Source of the DNA: Streptomyces exfoliatus
GTDB lineage: Bacteria; Actinomycetota; Actinomycetes; Streptomycetales; Streptomycetaceae
Assembly: GCF_000725545.1 (NCBI RefSeq)
Contig: NZ_JNZP01000019.1
Location: 62,001-126,000, forward strand
Length of the DNA: 64,000 nucleotides
Direction of reading: 5' to 3'
Numbering within the stretch: the first letter of the stretch is position 1; every line of letters starts with the position of its first letter. The notes beneath the pieces were generated by a model, which saw only the letters and a program-made list of their open reading frames with translations, did not search any database and was not told the DNA's origin. The translations under genes were made by a program, and so were the position numbers. Shown here piece by piece: positions 30,809 to 40,000 of this stretch.

Positions 30809-31462
30809 ATGGGTTTCACGATCGGCGGCATTCGTGAGATGCGGACCGGCGCACGCCGCCGCGTACGCACCACGGAGTGCACTGCGGTGGCCGAGTACAC
30901 AGGGCTGTGGGGCTGGGACGTGGTTCCCGGCGCACGGGCCCTCTCCGGCCAGTGCTCCTGCGGGGATCCGGCCTGTACGGCCCCCGGCGCGCACCCCCTC
31001 TCCTTCGCGGAGCCGGTCCCGGCCGGCGCAGGACTCGACGACGCGGCCAAGGCGTGGTCGGAGCATCCGGGCGCGGCGCTGCTGCTGCCGGTGGGCCGCG
31101 CCTTCGACGTGATCGAGGTCGCGGAGGCGGCGGGCAGGCTGGCGCTCGTGCGGCTCGAGCGCATGGGGCTGCCGCTGGGTCCCGTGTGCGTGACGCCGAC
31201 CGGCCGGGCGCGGTTCTTCGTGGCGCCGGGCGCGGCGGCGGAGCTGCCGCAGCTGCTGTACCGGATGGGCTGGGACGACGCCGATCTGGACCTGCACGGC
31301 CTGGGTCCCGGCAGCTACGTCACCGCTCCCCCTTCGGACCTGGGCGGGCTCGGTCCGGTGCGCTGGCTGCGGCCGCCGACGCTCGACACGGCGGGCGCGC
31401 CGCCGCAGGCGCGGCTGCTGCTCGGCACCCTGGCGTACATCTGCCACCGGACGCACTTCTAG
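30809..31462 (+). CDS. Prim-pol N-terminal-domain-like protein
   Basis: A 217-residue protein resembling the N-terminal part of bifunctional DNA primase/polymerases. A Cys/His cluster (Cys49, Cys51, Cys56, His62 in GQCSCGDPACTAPGAHP) matches the zinc-like insert of the family. At the acidic catalytic position where active enzymes have D-x-D, it reads FDVIEV (Asp100, Glu103). There is no helicase part. It may therefore have lost polymerase activity. GGAGGGGGC precedes the ATG. The gene diverges from nsdA and is conserved in this place in Streptomyces. Confidence 0.72.
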   Translation: MGFTIGGIREMRTGARRRVRTTECTAVAEYTGLWGWDVVPGARALSGQCSCGDPACTAPGAHPLSFAEPVPAGAGLDDAAKAWSEHPGAALLLPVGRAFDVIEVAEAAGRLALVRLERMGLPLGPVCVTPTGRARFFVAPGAAAELPQLLYRMGWDDADLDLHGLGPGSYVTAPPSDLGGLGPVRWLRPPTLDTAGAPPQARLLLGTLAYICHRTHF

Positions 31463-31514
31463 GGCCGCCGCGCTTCCAGGACGCCCGTCGTGGACGCGCT
31501 TCCACGACATACGT

Positions 31515-31550
31515 GAGGGCCCCCGCCACCGGATGGTGACGGGGGCCCTC
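31515..31550. terminator. Bidirectional terminator, prim-pol-like gene / ftsY
   Basis: A perfect 11-bp stem (GAGGGCCCCCG at 31515-31525 with 31540-31550) has an inner 4-bp stem. It lies between convergent stop codons. Confidence 0.8.
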
Positions 31551-31571
31551 GGGCGTGTGCGCGGACGGCGG

Positions 31572-32795
31572 TCAGTCGCCGATCAGGGCGTCGACGAACG
31601 CGCCCGGCTCGAAGGGAGCCAGGTCGTCCGGGCCCTCGCCCAGGCCGATCAGCTTGACCGGGACGCCCAGCTCGCGCTGGACCGCGATGACGATGCCGCC
31701 CTTGGCGGTGCCGTCGAGCTTGGTGAGCACGATGCCGGTGATGTCGACGACCTCGGCGAAGACGCGGGCCTGGGTCAGACCGTTCTGGCCGGTGGTGGCG
31801 TCGAGGACGAGCAGGATCTCGTCCAGCGGGCCGTGCTTCTCGACGACGCGCTTGACCTTGCCGAGCTCGTCCATGAGGCCGGTCTTGGTGTGGAGCCGTC
31901 CCGCGGTGTCGATGAGGACGACGTCGGCGCCCTCCGCGATGCCCTCCTTGACCGCGTCGAAGGCGATCGAGGCCGGGTCTCCGCCCTCCGGGCCGCGGAC
32001 GGTCCGGGCGCCGACGCGCTCGCCCCAGGTCTGGAGCTGGTCGGCGGCGGCGGCCCGGAAGGTGTCGGCGGCGCCGAGGACGACGGACTTGCCGTCGGCG
32101 ACGAGGACGCGGGCCAGCTTGCCGGTGGTGGTGGTCTTGCCGGTGCCGTTGACGCCGACGACCATGACGACGCCGGGGACGTCCGTGGGGCTCTCGGTGT
32201 GCACCGTGCGGTCGAGCTCGGGGTCGAGGAGCGTGACCAGCTCCTCGCGGAGCAGACCGCGCAGCTCCTCCGGGGTACGGGTGCCGAGGACCCTGACCCG
32301 CTCGCGCAGCCGCTCGACGAGCTCCTGGGTGGGGGCGACGCCGACGTCGGCGGTGAGGAGGGTCTCCTCGATCTCCTCCCAGGTGTCCTCGTCGAGGTGC
32401 TCGCGGGACAGGAGCGTCAGCAGCCCCTTGCCGAGCGAGTTCTGGGAGCGGGCGAGCCGGGCCCGGAGGCGGACGAGACGGCCGGCGGTGGGCTCCGGGA
32501 TCTCGATCTCGGGGGCGGCGGGCTCGGCGACGACGGGGTCCTCGACGGCGACCGGCGTCCCGACGGCCTCATCGGCGGGGAGGGTGACCTCCTCGACCGT
32601 GCGGCGTGGTTCCTCCCGCGGTGTCTCCGCCTCCTCGCCGACGTGCGGTTCGGCGGGCGGAGCGGTGATGGTCGGCGTGGTGGACGGCGGCTCGGCCGGC
32701 GGCAGCTGCTTCTTCTTGCGGCCGCTGATCACGAGCCCGCTCGTCACGGCGACCGCGACGACCAGAGCGATGACTACAGCAAGGATGAGTTCCAT
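31572..32795 (-). CDS. ftsY: Signal recognition particle receptor FtsY
   Basis: The 407-residue SRP receptor GTPase. A hydrophobic N-terminus (MELILAVVIALVVAVAVTSGLVI) acts as a membrane anchor, unlike E. coli FtsY, which uses an acidic domain. A Pro/Glu/Thr-rich linker (about 30-100) precedes the NG domain with GVNGTGKTTTTGKLA, ADTFRAAA, DTAGR and TKLDGTAKGG. Its partner Ffh is encoded at 22718-24271. Confidence 0.96.
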   Translation of the reverse strand: MELILAVVIALVVAVAVTSGLVISGRKKKQLPPAEPPSTTPTITAPPAEPHVGEEAETPREEPRRTVEEVTLPADEAVGTPVAVEDPVVAEPAAPEIEIPEPTAGRLVRLRARLARSQNSLGKGLLTLLSREHLDEDTWEEIEETLLTADVGVAPTQELVERLRERVRVLGTRTPEELRGLLREELVTLLDPELDRTVHTESPTDVPGVVMVVGVNGTGKTTTTGKLARVLVADGKSVVLGAADTFRAAAADQLQTWGERVGARTVRGPEGGDPASIAFDAVKEGIAEGADVVLIDTAGRLHTKTGLMDELGKVKRVVEKHGPLDEILLVLDATTGQNGLTQARVFAEVVDITGIVLTKLDGTAKGGIVIAVQRELGVPVKLIGLGEGPDDLAPFEPGAFVDALIGD

Positions 32796-32880
32796 AACCT
32801 CATCAGTATCGGCCAAGAAGGGGCCGGAGACGGAGCACGTACTCTGGGTGGGTCCCCCCACCTCTGTACGGAGTACCCCC

Positions 32881-34338
32881 ATGCCCCACGACGCCTCCGA
32901 AGCCGCAGGCGCGACGCACGACGGCGCCATGGAGACCCGCGGTCTCGAACCCGTCCCCGACAGCGAGCGGACCGGTCGGGTCCGGGAGCTGTTCCCCACC
33001 TGGGTCGCCGCGAACATCAGTGTGCTGCTGCTCACGATGGGCGCGGGTCTCATCGTCTTCAACGGCCTGAACTTCTGGCAGGTCCTGGCCGTGGCGGTGG
33101 CCGCGCCGGTCCTGTCGTACGGGATCGTCGGTGTGATCTCGATCGCGGGCAAGCGGGGCGGGGCGCCGGGGATGGCGCTGTCGCGGGCCGTGTTCGGGCA
33201 GCGCGGAAACCTTTTTCCCGGTGCGCTGATCTGGGTGGCCAGGTGGGGCTGGGAGACGATCAACGCGGTGACCGGCGCCTACGCGGTGCTGACGGTCCTC
33301 GACCTGCTCTTCGGCGTGAAGTCGAACACGCTCCTCATCGTGGTGACGCTGCTGCTCTTCGTCACCTGCACGTTCCTGGTCTCCGGGCTCGGCATCAACG
33401 CGCTGCGGGTGTGCAGCAAGTGGTCCACGTACCTCTTCGGCGCCTTCTCGGTGCTCGTCCTGGTCTACCTCGTGGCGAACACCGACTGGTCGGCGGTCTT
33501 CGACAAGCCGGCCGGTTCGACGGCGATGATGATCGCCGGCATCGGCACGATCGCGGCCGGCGGCATCAGCTGGGTCCCGTCGGGTCCGGACTTCACCCGC
33601 TATCTGCCCCGTACGGCCTCCTCCAAGGCGATGGTCGGCTCGACGGTCGGCGGCGCCGGGATCGTCGTCCTGCCGATGGTCCTGATGGGCGCGGTGATGG
33701 CGGTGTCGACGCCCGACCTGGCCTCGGCGCAGGACCCGGTCTCGTTCATCGGTGAGCTGCTGCCGATGTGGATCTCCGTGCCGTACCTGGTGATCGCCCT
33801 GCTCGGGATGCTGCTGATCAACTCGATGTCGATGTACTCGGCCGGGTTCACGGCGCAGACCCTGGGCATCAAGGTGTCGCGGGCGGCCGCGGTCAGCGTG
33901 AACGCGGTGATCAGCCTGGTCTTCGGCTTCCTGCTGATGGTGGTGGCGACCAGCTTCATCGGCTCGTTCATCTCCTTCCTGACGCTGCTCGCGGTGGCGT
34001 TCTCGGCATGGATCGGTGTCTTCGGCGTGGACATGCTGCGGCGCCGGACGTACGACGCGGTGGCGCTGATGGACACCACCAGGACCAGCGCGTACTGGTA
34101 CCGGGGCGGGTTCGCCTGGCAGGCGATGACGGCGTGGGCGGTGGCCCTCGTCGTGGGCCTGCTGTTCACGAAGGTCGACTGGTTCGCCGGTCCGCTGGCC
34201 TCCTCCTGGATCGGCGAGAACGGACTGGGCTGGGCGGCGACGATCGTGGTGGCGGGCGCGCTGTACGCCGTGCTGCCCCGTACGCCGGAGAGGGCTCCCG
34301 CGGACCGGGTCGAGGTCCGCGAGACCGTTTCCATCTGA
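32881..34338 (+). CDS. NCS1-family purine/cytosine permease
   Basis: A 485-residue transporter with about 12 transmembrane helices, of the nucleobase:cation symporter-1 family (CodB/allantoin/thiamine-type). Typical segments are GAGLIVFNGLNFWQ, SRAVFGQRGNLFPGALIWVARWGWETINA and GISWVPSGPDFTRYLPR. The substrate cannot be fixed from sequence; cytosine or purines are most likely. GGAG lies eight bases before the ATG. It diverges from ftsY and precedes the LLM oxidoreductase by 57 bases on the same strand. Confidence 0.9.
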   Translation: MPHDASEAAGATHDGAMETRGLEPVPDSERTGRVRELFPTWVAANISVLLLTMGAGLIVFNGLNFWQVLAVAVAAPVLSYGIVGVISIAGKRGGAPGMALSRAVFGQRGNLFPGALIWVARWGWETINAVTGAYAVLTVLDLLFGVKSNTLLIVVTLLLFVTCTFLVSGLGINALRVCSKWSTYLFGAFSVLVLVYLVANTDWSAVFDKPAGSTAMMIAGIGTIAAGGISWVPSGPDFTRYLPRTASSKAMVGSTVGGAGIVVLPMVLMGAVMAVSTPDLASAQDPVSFIGELLPMWISVPYLVIALLGMLLINSMSMYSAGFTAQTLGIKVSRAAAVSVNAVISLVFGFLLMVVATSFIGSFISFLTLLAVAFSAWIGVFGVDMLRRRTYDAVALMDTTRTSAYWYRGGFAWQAMTAWAVALVVGLLFTKVDWFAGPLASSWIGENGLGWAATIVVAGALYAVLPRTPERAPADRVEVRETVSI

Positions 34339-34395
34339 CGCAACGTCAGATAACGTCCCCCTTCGCAGTCATCCACCCGCGGAGGGGGACTTCCC

Positions 34396-35367
34396 ATGCC
34401 CTTCACAGTCGTCCGGTTCAACCTCGTCGATCCCCGCGCGACCCCGGAGTCCCTCTCGGAGCGCTACCGGGCGGCCCTCGCCATGGCCGCGTACGCCGAC
34501 GAGCACGGGGTCGACACCGTGCAGACCGAGGAGCACCACGGGGTCGAGAACAACTGGCTGCCCTCCCCCTTCGCCTTCGCGGGCGCGGTCTTCGGGGCGA
34601 CGCGCAGGATCGCCGTCACGGTCTCGGCGATCATCGGACCACTGCACGATCCGCTGCGGCTCGCCGAGGACATCGCGGTCCTCGACCTGCTGAGCGGGGG
34701 CCGTCTGGTGACGGTCGCGGGGATCGGCTACCGGCCGGAGGAGTACGAGGAGCGCGGCGTCGACTGGGGCCGGCGCGGCAAGCTCCAGGACCTGCTCCTG
34801 GAGACCCTGCTGACGGCCTGGACCGGGGAACCGTTCACGTACCAGGGCCGTACGGTACGGGTCACCCCGCGCCCCTTCACCCGGCCGCATCCGCTGCTGC
34901 TCGTCGGCGGTTCCTCACGGGCCGCGGCGCGGCGGGCGGCCCGGCTGGGGCTGCCGTTCTTCCCCAGCGCGCATCTGCCGGACCTGGAGACGTACTACCG
35001 GGAGCGGTGCGCGGAGTACGGGACCGACGGCTGGACGATGATGCCGGCGGAGGAGACCCCGCTGCTGCACGTGTCGGAGGACCCGGACCGGACCTGGGCG
35101 GAGAACGGGGAGCACTTCCTGCACGAGGCGCGGACGTACGCCTCCTGGCAGTCGAAGGACATCCGCTCGGCGGTGCGGTCCACGGCGACGACGGTGGCGG
35201 AGCTGCGGGCGGAGGGCGTGTACCGGGTCGTCACTCCGGAGGAGTGCGCGGGCCTCGGCCTGGAGAGCATGGTGCTGCATCCGCTGTGCGGCGGAATGCC
35301 GCTGGAGGAGGGGTGGCGGAGCGTGCGGCTGTTCTGCGACGACGTACTGCCCCGGCTGAAGGCGTAG
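34396..35367 (+). CDS. LLM-class flavin-dependent oxidoreductase
   Basis: A 323-residue bacterial-luciferase-like TIM-barrel enzyme. Features include TVQTEEHHGVENNWLPSPF near residue 43, RLAEDIAVLDLLSGGRL, and the flavin-binding VGGSSRAAARRAARLG. Such enzymes use FMN or F420; a cofC gene in this window shows that the organism makes F420. GAGGGGGAC precedes the ATG. It may be co-transcribed with the NCS1 permease, suggesting linked uptake and oxidation of a heterocycle, which is inference. Confidence 0.9.
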   Translation: MPFTVVRFNLVDPRATPESLSERYRAALAMAAYADEHGVDTVQTEEHHGVENNWLPSPFAFAGAVFGATRRIAVTVSAIIGPLHDPLRLAEDIAVLDLLSGGRLVTVAGIGYRPEEYEERGVDWGRRGKLQDLLLETLLTAWTGEPFTYQGRTVRVTPRPFTRPHPLLLVGGSSRAAARRAARLGLPFFPSAHLPDLETYYRERCAEYGTDGWTMMPAEETPLLHVSEDPDRTWAENGEHFLHEARTYASWQSKDIRSAVRSTATTVAELRAEGVYRVVTPEECAGLGLESMVLHPLCGGMPLEEGWRSVRLFCDDVLPRLKA

Positions 35368-35387
35368 AGCCGGCCGGGGACGGCGTA

Positions 35388-35426
35388 CTGCCCCGGTTCG
35401 AGGCGTGAGGCCTCGGGCCGGGGCAG
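35388..35426. terminator. Bidirectional terminator, LLM gene / glcP
   Basis: A two-part stem: CTGCCCCGG (35388-35396) pairs with 35418-35426, and an inner CGAGGC pairs with GCCTCG around a 5-base loop. It lies between convergent stop codons. Confidence 0.75.
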
Positions 35427-35453
35427 TCGTCGTGAGGAGAGGGGCAGCGGGGA

Positions 35454-36887
35454 TTAGCCCATCTCCTCCAACGCCTTGCCCTTGGTCTCCTTGACGTACC
35501 TGAGCACGAAGGGGATCGAGAGCACGGCGAAGACCGTGTAGATGACGTAGGTGCCGGAGAGGTTCCAGTCCGCGAGGGACGGGAAGCTGGCGGTGATGGC
35601 CCAGTTGGCGATCCACTGCGCGGAGGCGGCGACGCCCAGTGCGGCGGCGCGGATCCGGTTGGGGAACATCTCGCCGAGGAAGACCCAGACCACCACGCCC
35701 CACGAGAGGGCGAAGAAGAGCACGAAGACGTGGGCGGCGACGAGGGCCACCACGCCCTGGGTCTCGGGCAGCTTGCCGTCGACGAGGTCGGCGGAGAAGG
35801 CCCAGGCCTCGAAGGCGAGGGCGATCGCCATGCCGATGGAGCCGACGAGGGCGAGCGGCTTGCGGCCGACCCGGTCGACCAGGACCATCGCGATCACGGT
35901 GCCGATGATGTTGATGATCGACGTGGTGAACGAGTAGAAGAACGAGCTCGACGGGTCGATGCCGACGGACTGCCAGAGGGTCGCGGAGTAGTAGAACGCG
36001 ACGTTGATGCCGACGAGCTGCTGGAAGACCGAGAGTCCGATGCCGACCCAGACGATGGGCAGCAGCTTGAAGCGGCCGCCGGCGACGAGCAGGTCCTTGA
36101 AGGTGGACTTGTGCTCGCTGCGCATGGCCCGGTCGATCTCGGCGACGCGGAGGTCGAGGTCGACGTCGTGGCCCTCGACCTCGGCCAGCACCTCCTTGGC
36201 CCGGTCGGTCTTCCCGACGGAGATGAGGAAGCGGGGCGACTCCGGGATGGCGAAGGAGAGCATGCCGTAGAGGAGCGCGGGGACGACCATCACGCCGAGC
36301 ATCCACTGCCAGGCTTCGAGTCCGCCGATCTCGCCGCGCTGGTCGCCGTCGGCGAGCTGGAGGATGCCGTAGTTGACCAGCTGGGAGATGGCGATGCCGA
36401 TGACGATCGCGGCCTGCTGGAAGGAGCCGAGCCGGCCGCGGTAGGCGGCGGGGGCGACCTCGGCGATGTAGGCGGGGCCGATCACGGACGCCATGCCGAT
36501 GGCGAAGCCGCCGACGACCCGCCAGAGGGCCAGGTCCCAGAGGGCGAACGGCAGCGCCGAGCCCACGGCGCTGATGGCGAAGAGCACCGCGGAGATCTGC
36601 ATGCAGCGGATGCGGCCGATGCGGTCGGCGATCCGGCCGGCGGTGGCGGCGCCGATGGCACAGCCGATCAGGGCCACGGCGATGACCTGGGCGAGGGTGC
36701 CGGAGCCGATGTCGTAGCGGTCGCGGATCGCCTCGACGGCGCCGTTGATCACGGAGCTGTCGTATCCGAAGAGGAAACCGCCCATCGCGGCGGACGCCGT
36801 GATGAAGATGACGTGGCCGAGGTGATCCGGGTGGGCGGCTCGGCCTTCGGATGGCGGCGGCGTGGGCGCCTGCGCGGTGTTGGTCAC
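35454..36887 (-). CDS. glcP: Glucose permease GlcP (MFS sugar porter)
   Basis: A 477-residue, 12-TM sugar/H+ symporter. It closely matches S. coelicolor GlcP, the main glucose transporter needed for glucose repression. Sugar-porter motifs are present: GRIADRIGRIRC, GYDSSVINGAV, PAYIAEVAPAAYRGRLGS, PESPRFL, QQLVGINVAFYYS and VDRVGRKPL. The C-terminus VKETKGKALEEM is a family hallmark. The GTG has GAGGAG five bases upstream. Palindromes flank its likely promoter (see regulatory entries), consistent with inducible expression. Confidence 0.95.
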   Translation of the reverse strand: MTNTAQAPTPPPSEGRAAHPDHLGHVIFITASAAMGGFLFGYDSSVINGAVEAIRDRYDIGSGTLAQVIAVALIGCAIGAATAGRIADRIGRIRCMQISAVLFAISAVGSALPFALWDLALWRVVGGFAIGMASVIGPAYIAEVAPAAYRGRLGSFQQAAIVIGIAISQLVNYGILQLADGDQRGEIGGLEAWQWMLGVMVVPALLYGMLSFAIPESPRFLISVGKTDRAKEVLAEVEGHDVDLDLRVAEIDRAMRSEHKSTFKDLLVAGGRFKLLPIVWVGIGLSVFQQLVGINVAFYYSATLWQSVGIDPSSSFFYSFTTSIINIIGTVIAMVLVDRVGRKPLALVGSIGMAIALAFEAWAFSADLVDGKLPETQGVVALVAAHVFVLFFALSWGVVVWVFLGEMFPNRIRAAALGVAASAQWIANWAITASFPSLADWNLSGTYVIYTVFAVLSIPFVLRYVKETKGKALEEMG

Positions 36888-36960
36888 ATGGACTCCTCGG
36901 TGGGGGGAAAGCCCTTCCAGTGGCGCACAACATCACGCCGCCCACCACGTGAAGGTAAAA

Positions 36961-37000
36961 GCAACGTTGCAGACCCTATGCCTTCAAGTTTCGAAGTCAA
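36961..37000 (-). promoter_or_regulatory. Likely glcP promoter with two embedded operators
   Basis: On the minus strand a -35 box TTGACT (36995-37000) and a -10 box TAGGGT (36973-36978) have a 16-bp spacer. The near-palindrome CTTCAAGTTTCGAAG (36982-36996) fills the spacer, and GCAACGTTGC (36961-36970), a perfect 10-bp palindrome of LacI-family type, lies just downstream of the -10 box. The geometry suggests repression by a sugar-responsive regulator. Confidence 0.6.
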
Positions 37001-37044
37001 TAGTCGATGTCGTGTGACTTTACGAGCACAAGATAAGGCTGTGA

Positions 37045-37059
37045 GTTCAAGACTTGAAC
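37045..37059. promoter_or_regulatory. Perfect 15-bp palindrome upstream of glcP
   Basis: GTTCAAG-A-CTTGAAC is a perfect dyad about 45 bases upstream of the predicted glcP -35 box. It shares the TTCAAG half-site with the near-palindrome in the promoter spacer, suggesting two sites for one regulator. Confidence 0.55.
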
Positions 37060-37081
37060 AGATGGGCCTTCGACCGAACCC

Positions 37082-40000
37082 TCAGCGCAGCCGCTGGCTG
37101 ATGACCTTCGAGACGCCGTCACCCTGCATGGACACCCCGTACAGCGCGTCCGCGACCTCCATCGTCCGCTTCTGGTGGGTGATCACGATCAGCTGCGAGG
37201 ACTCCTGGAGCTCCTGCATGATCCGGATCAGCCGCTGGAGGTTGGTGTCGTCGAGCGCCGCCTCGACCTCGTCCATCACGTAGAAGGGGCTGGGCCGCGC
37301 CTTGAAGATGGAGACGAGCAGCGCCACGGCGGTGAGCGAGCGCTCGCCGCCCGAGAGCAGCGAGAGCCGCTTGACCTTCTTGCCCGGCGGGCGGGCCTCC
37401 ACGTCGACGCCCGTGGTGAGCATGTTCTCCGGGTCCGTGAGGATCAGCCGGCCCTCGCCGCCCGGGAAGAGCCGTGAGAAGACGCCCTCGAACTCACGGG
37501 CCGTGTCCCGGTACGCCTCGGTGAAGACCTGCTCGACCCGCAGGTCCACCTCCTTCACGACCTGAAGCAGGTCGGTCCGGGTCTTCTTCAGGTCCTCCAG
37601 CTGCTCCGAGAGGAACCGGTGCCGCTCCTCCAGGGCCGCGAACTCCTCCAGGGCCAGCGGGTTGACCTTGCCGAGCTGGTGGTACGCCCGTTCGGCGGCC
37701 TTCAGCCGCTTCTCCTGCTCCGAACGGACGAACGGGCGCGGCTCCTCCGCCTCCGACGGCTCCGCACCCTCGGTGCTCCCGCCCTCGGTGCTCCCGCCCT
37801 CGACGGCAGGCGACGGCGGCACGGGCTGGTCCGGGCCGTACTCGGCGACCAGGTCGGTCGCCTCCACACCGAACTCCTCCAGGGCCTTCGCCTCCAGCTG
37901 CTCGATCCGCAGCCGCTTCTCCGCGCCGAGCACCTCGCCCCGGTGGACGGAGTCGGTCAGCTTGTCGAGGTCCGCCTTGAGGTCACGGCCCCGGGTCCTG
38001 GCGGCCGTCAGGCCCTCCTCCCGGTCGGCGCGTGCCGCCTGGGCCGCCGCCCGCTCCCGTTCGGCGCGGACGAGCGAGACCTCGACATGGGCGAGGAGGC
38101 CCCGGGCGCCGGCGGCGACCGCGCCCGCGACCCGCTCCTCGTGGCGCAGCCGGGCCCGGCGCTGCTCGGCACGCGCGCGCGCCTCCCGTTCGGCGCGGGC
38201 GGCCCGGTCGAGGGAGTCGGCCCGCCCCGCGAGCGCCTTGACCCGCTCCTCGTGGGTACGGACCTGGAGCCGCGCCTCCATCTCGGTCTGGCGCGCGTGG
38301 GAACCGTCGACGGCGAGCCGGTCACGGGTGGCGGTGTCGGGCTCCTCGTCGCCGCCGTCCGTGCCGTCCCCGAAGGCGGCGGCCTCCTGGGCCACCAGGA
38401 GCCGTTCGGCCAGCTCCTCCGCCTCGGCGTTCGCCCGCTCCAGGGCCTCCTGGGCGCGGGCGGCGGCGGCCGCGGTCCGCTCGGCCTCCCCCGCCGCCGC
38501 CCTGGCCTGGCCGGCGAGGCGCCCGAGCTCCTTGGCGACGGCGGACTTCTCGCGTTCGGCGGTACGGCGGCGGGTGTCGAGTTCCTCGACGAGCGCGGCG
38601 GCGGTACGGCGACGCTCGTCGGCCTCCCGCTGAGCCGTCGCCAACTCCTCGCAGCGGAACCTCAGTTCGTCCAGCTCGGCGGCGGCCTCGGCCACCGCGG
38701 CCTGGACTTCGAGGAGGCTCGGCGCCCCCGCGGAGCCTCCGCGCGCGAAGTGCGCGCCGAGCAGGTCGCCTTCGGCGGTGACGGCGGTCAACGCGGGCCG
38801 GCTCCTGACCAGTTCCTCGGCTTCGTCCAGATCGCCGACCACCACGACCCCGGCGAGCAGGCGGCGGACGGCGCCCATGAGCTCGGCGGGCCCCCGGACG
38901 AGGTCGGCGGCGTACGGATGGCCCGCGACCGCCGGCAGGGGATCCGGTTCCGTGGCCTCGGTCAGCAGCAGGGACGCGCGGCCCGCGTCCTGCTTGCGCA
39001 GCAGGCGAAGGGCTTCCGCGGCGGCGGAGGGCCCGGTGGCGGCCACCGCGTCGGCGGCGGCGCCGAGGGCCGCGGCGACGGGGACCTCGTACCCCGGGGT
39101 GACGGTGAGGAGCTCGGCCGCCGGGCCGAGGAGTCCGCCGAGTCCCGAGGTGAGCAGGGCGCCGGTGCCGTCCTTGCGGCGCAGCCCGAGGGCGAGGGTC
39201 TCGTGCCGGGCCCGGGTCGCGGCGCGGCGGCGTTCGGCCGCCCCCACTGCCTCGCGGGCGGCGCTCAGCCCGGCCTCGGCCTCGGCCAGTTCACGGCGGG
39301 CGGCCTCGTACCGCTCACCGTGCTCGGTGTCCGCGGCGTCGAGTCCCTCGACCTCCGCCTGGAGCCGCTCGTACTCCTCCTGGGCGGTGACCGCCCGCTC
39401 CCCCGCCTCGTCGCGGGCGGCGGCCAGCCGGTCGATCTCGGCCTGGGCCGAGGCGGCGCGCGAGCGGGCGGCGTTGACCTGGCCGTGGAGACGGGCCAGG
39501 CCCTCGCGCCGGTCGGCGAGCGCGCGGGCGACGTCCTTGAGGCGGCGCTCCTCGGCCGCCAGCGCCTGTTCGAGCTCGGCGCGGTGGGCGACGGTGTCCT
39601 CCAGGGCGCGCTCGGCCGCCTCGAGGGCGGCTTCCAGCTCCGCCTCCTGCTCGCGGACGCGGGCCGCCTCCCGCTCCAGGTCCTCCGGGTCGCGGCCCCG
39701 GCGGTCCTCGGCGGGCGCCGCGGTGGCGCTCTTCACGCGCGCGTCGGCGAGGGAGACGGTGCCGCGGACGCGTTCGGCGAGCTGGGAGAGGGCGTACCAG
39801 TTCTGCTGGGCGCGCTCCAGACGGGGCACGAGGGCGCGGGCCTCCGCTTCGAGCTCGGCCTCGCGGGCGAGCGCGGCGCGGAGCTCGTTCTCGGTGGCCT
39901 CCTTGCGGGCGAGCAGGGCCGCCTCGTCGGCGACCTCGGCGGTGAGGGCCCGTTGGAGGTGGACGAGGTCGTCGGCGAGGAGGCGGAGCCGTGCGTCGCG

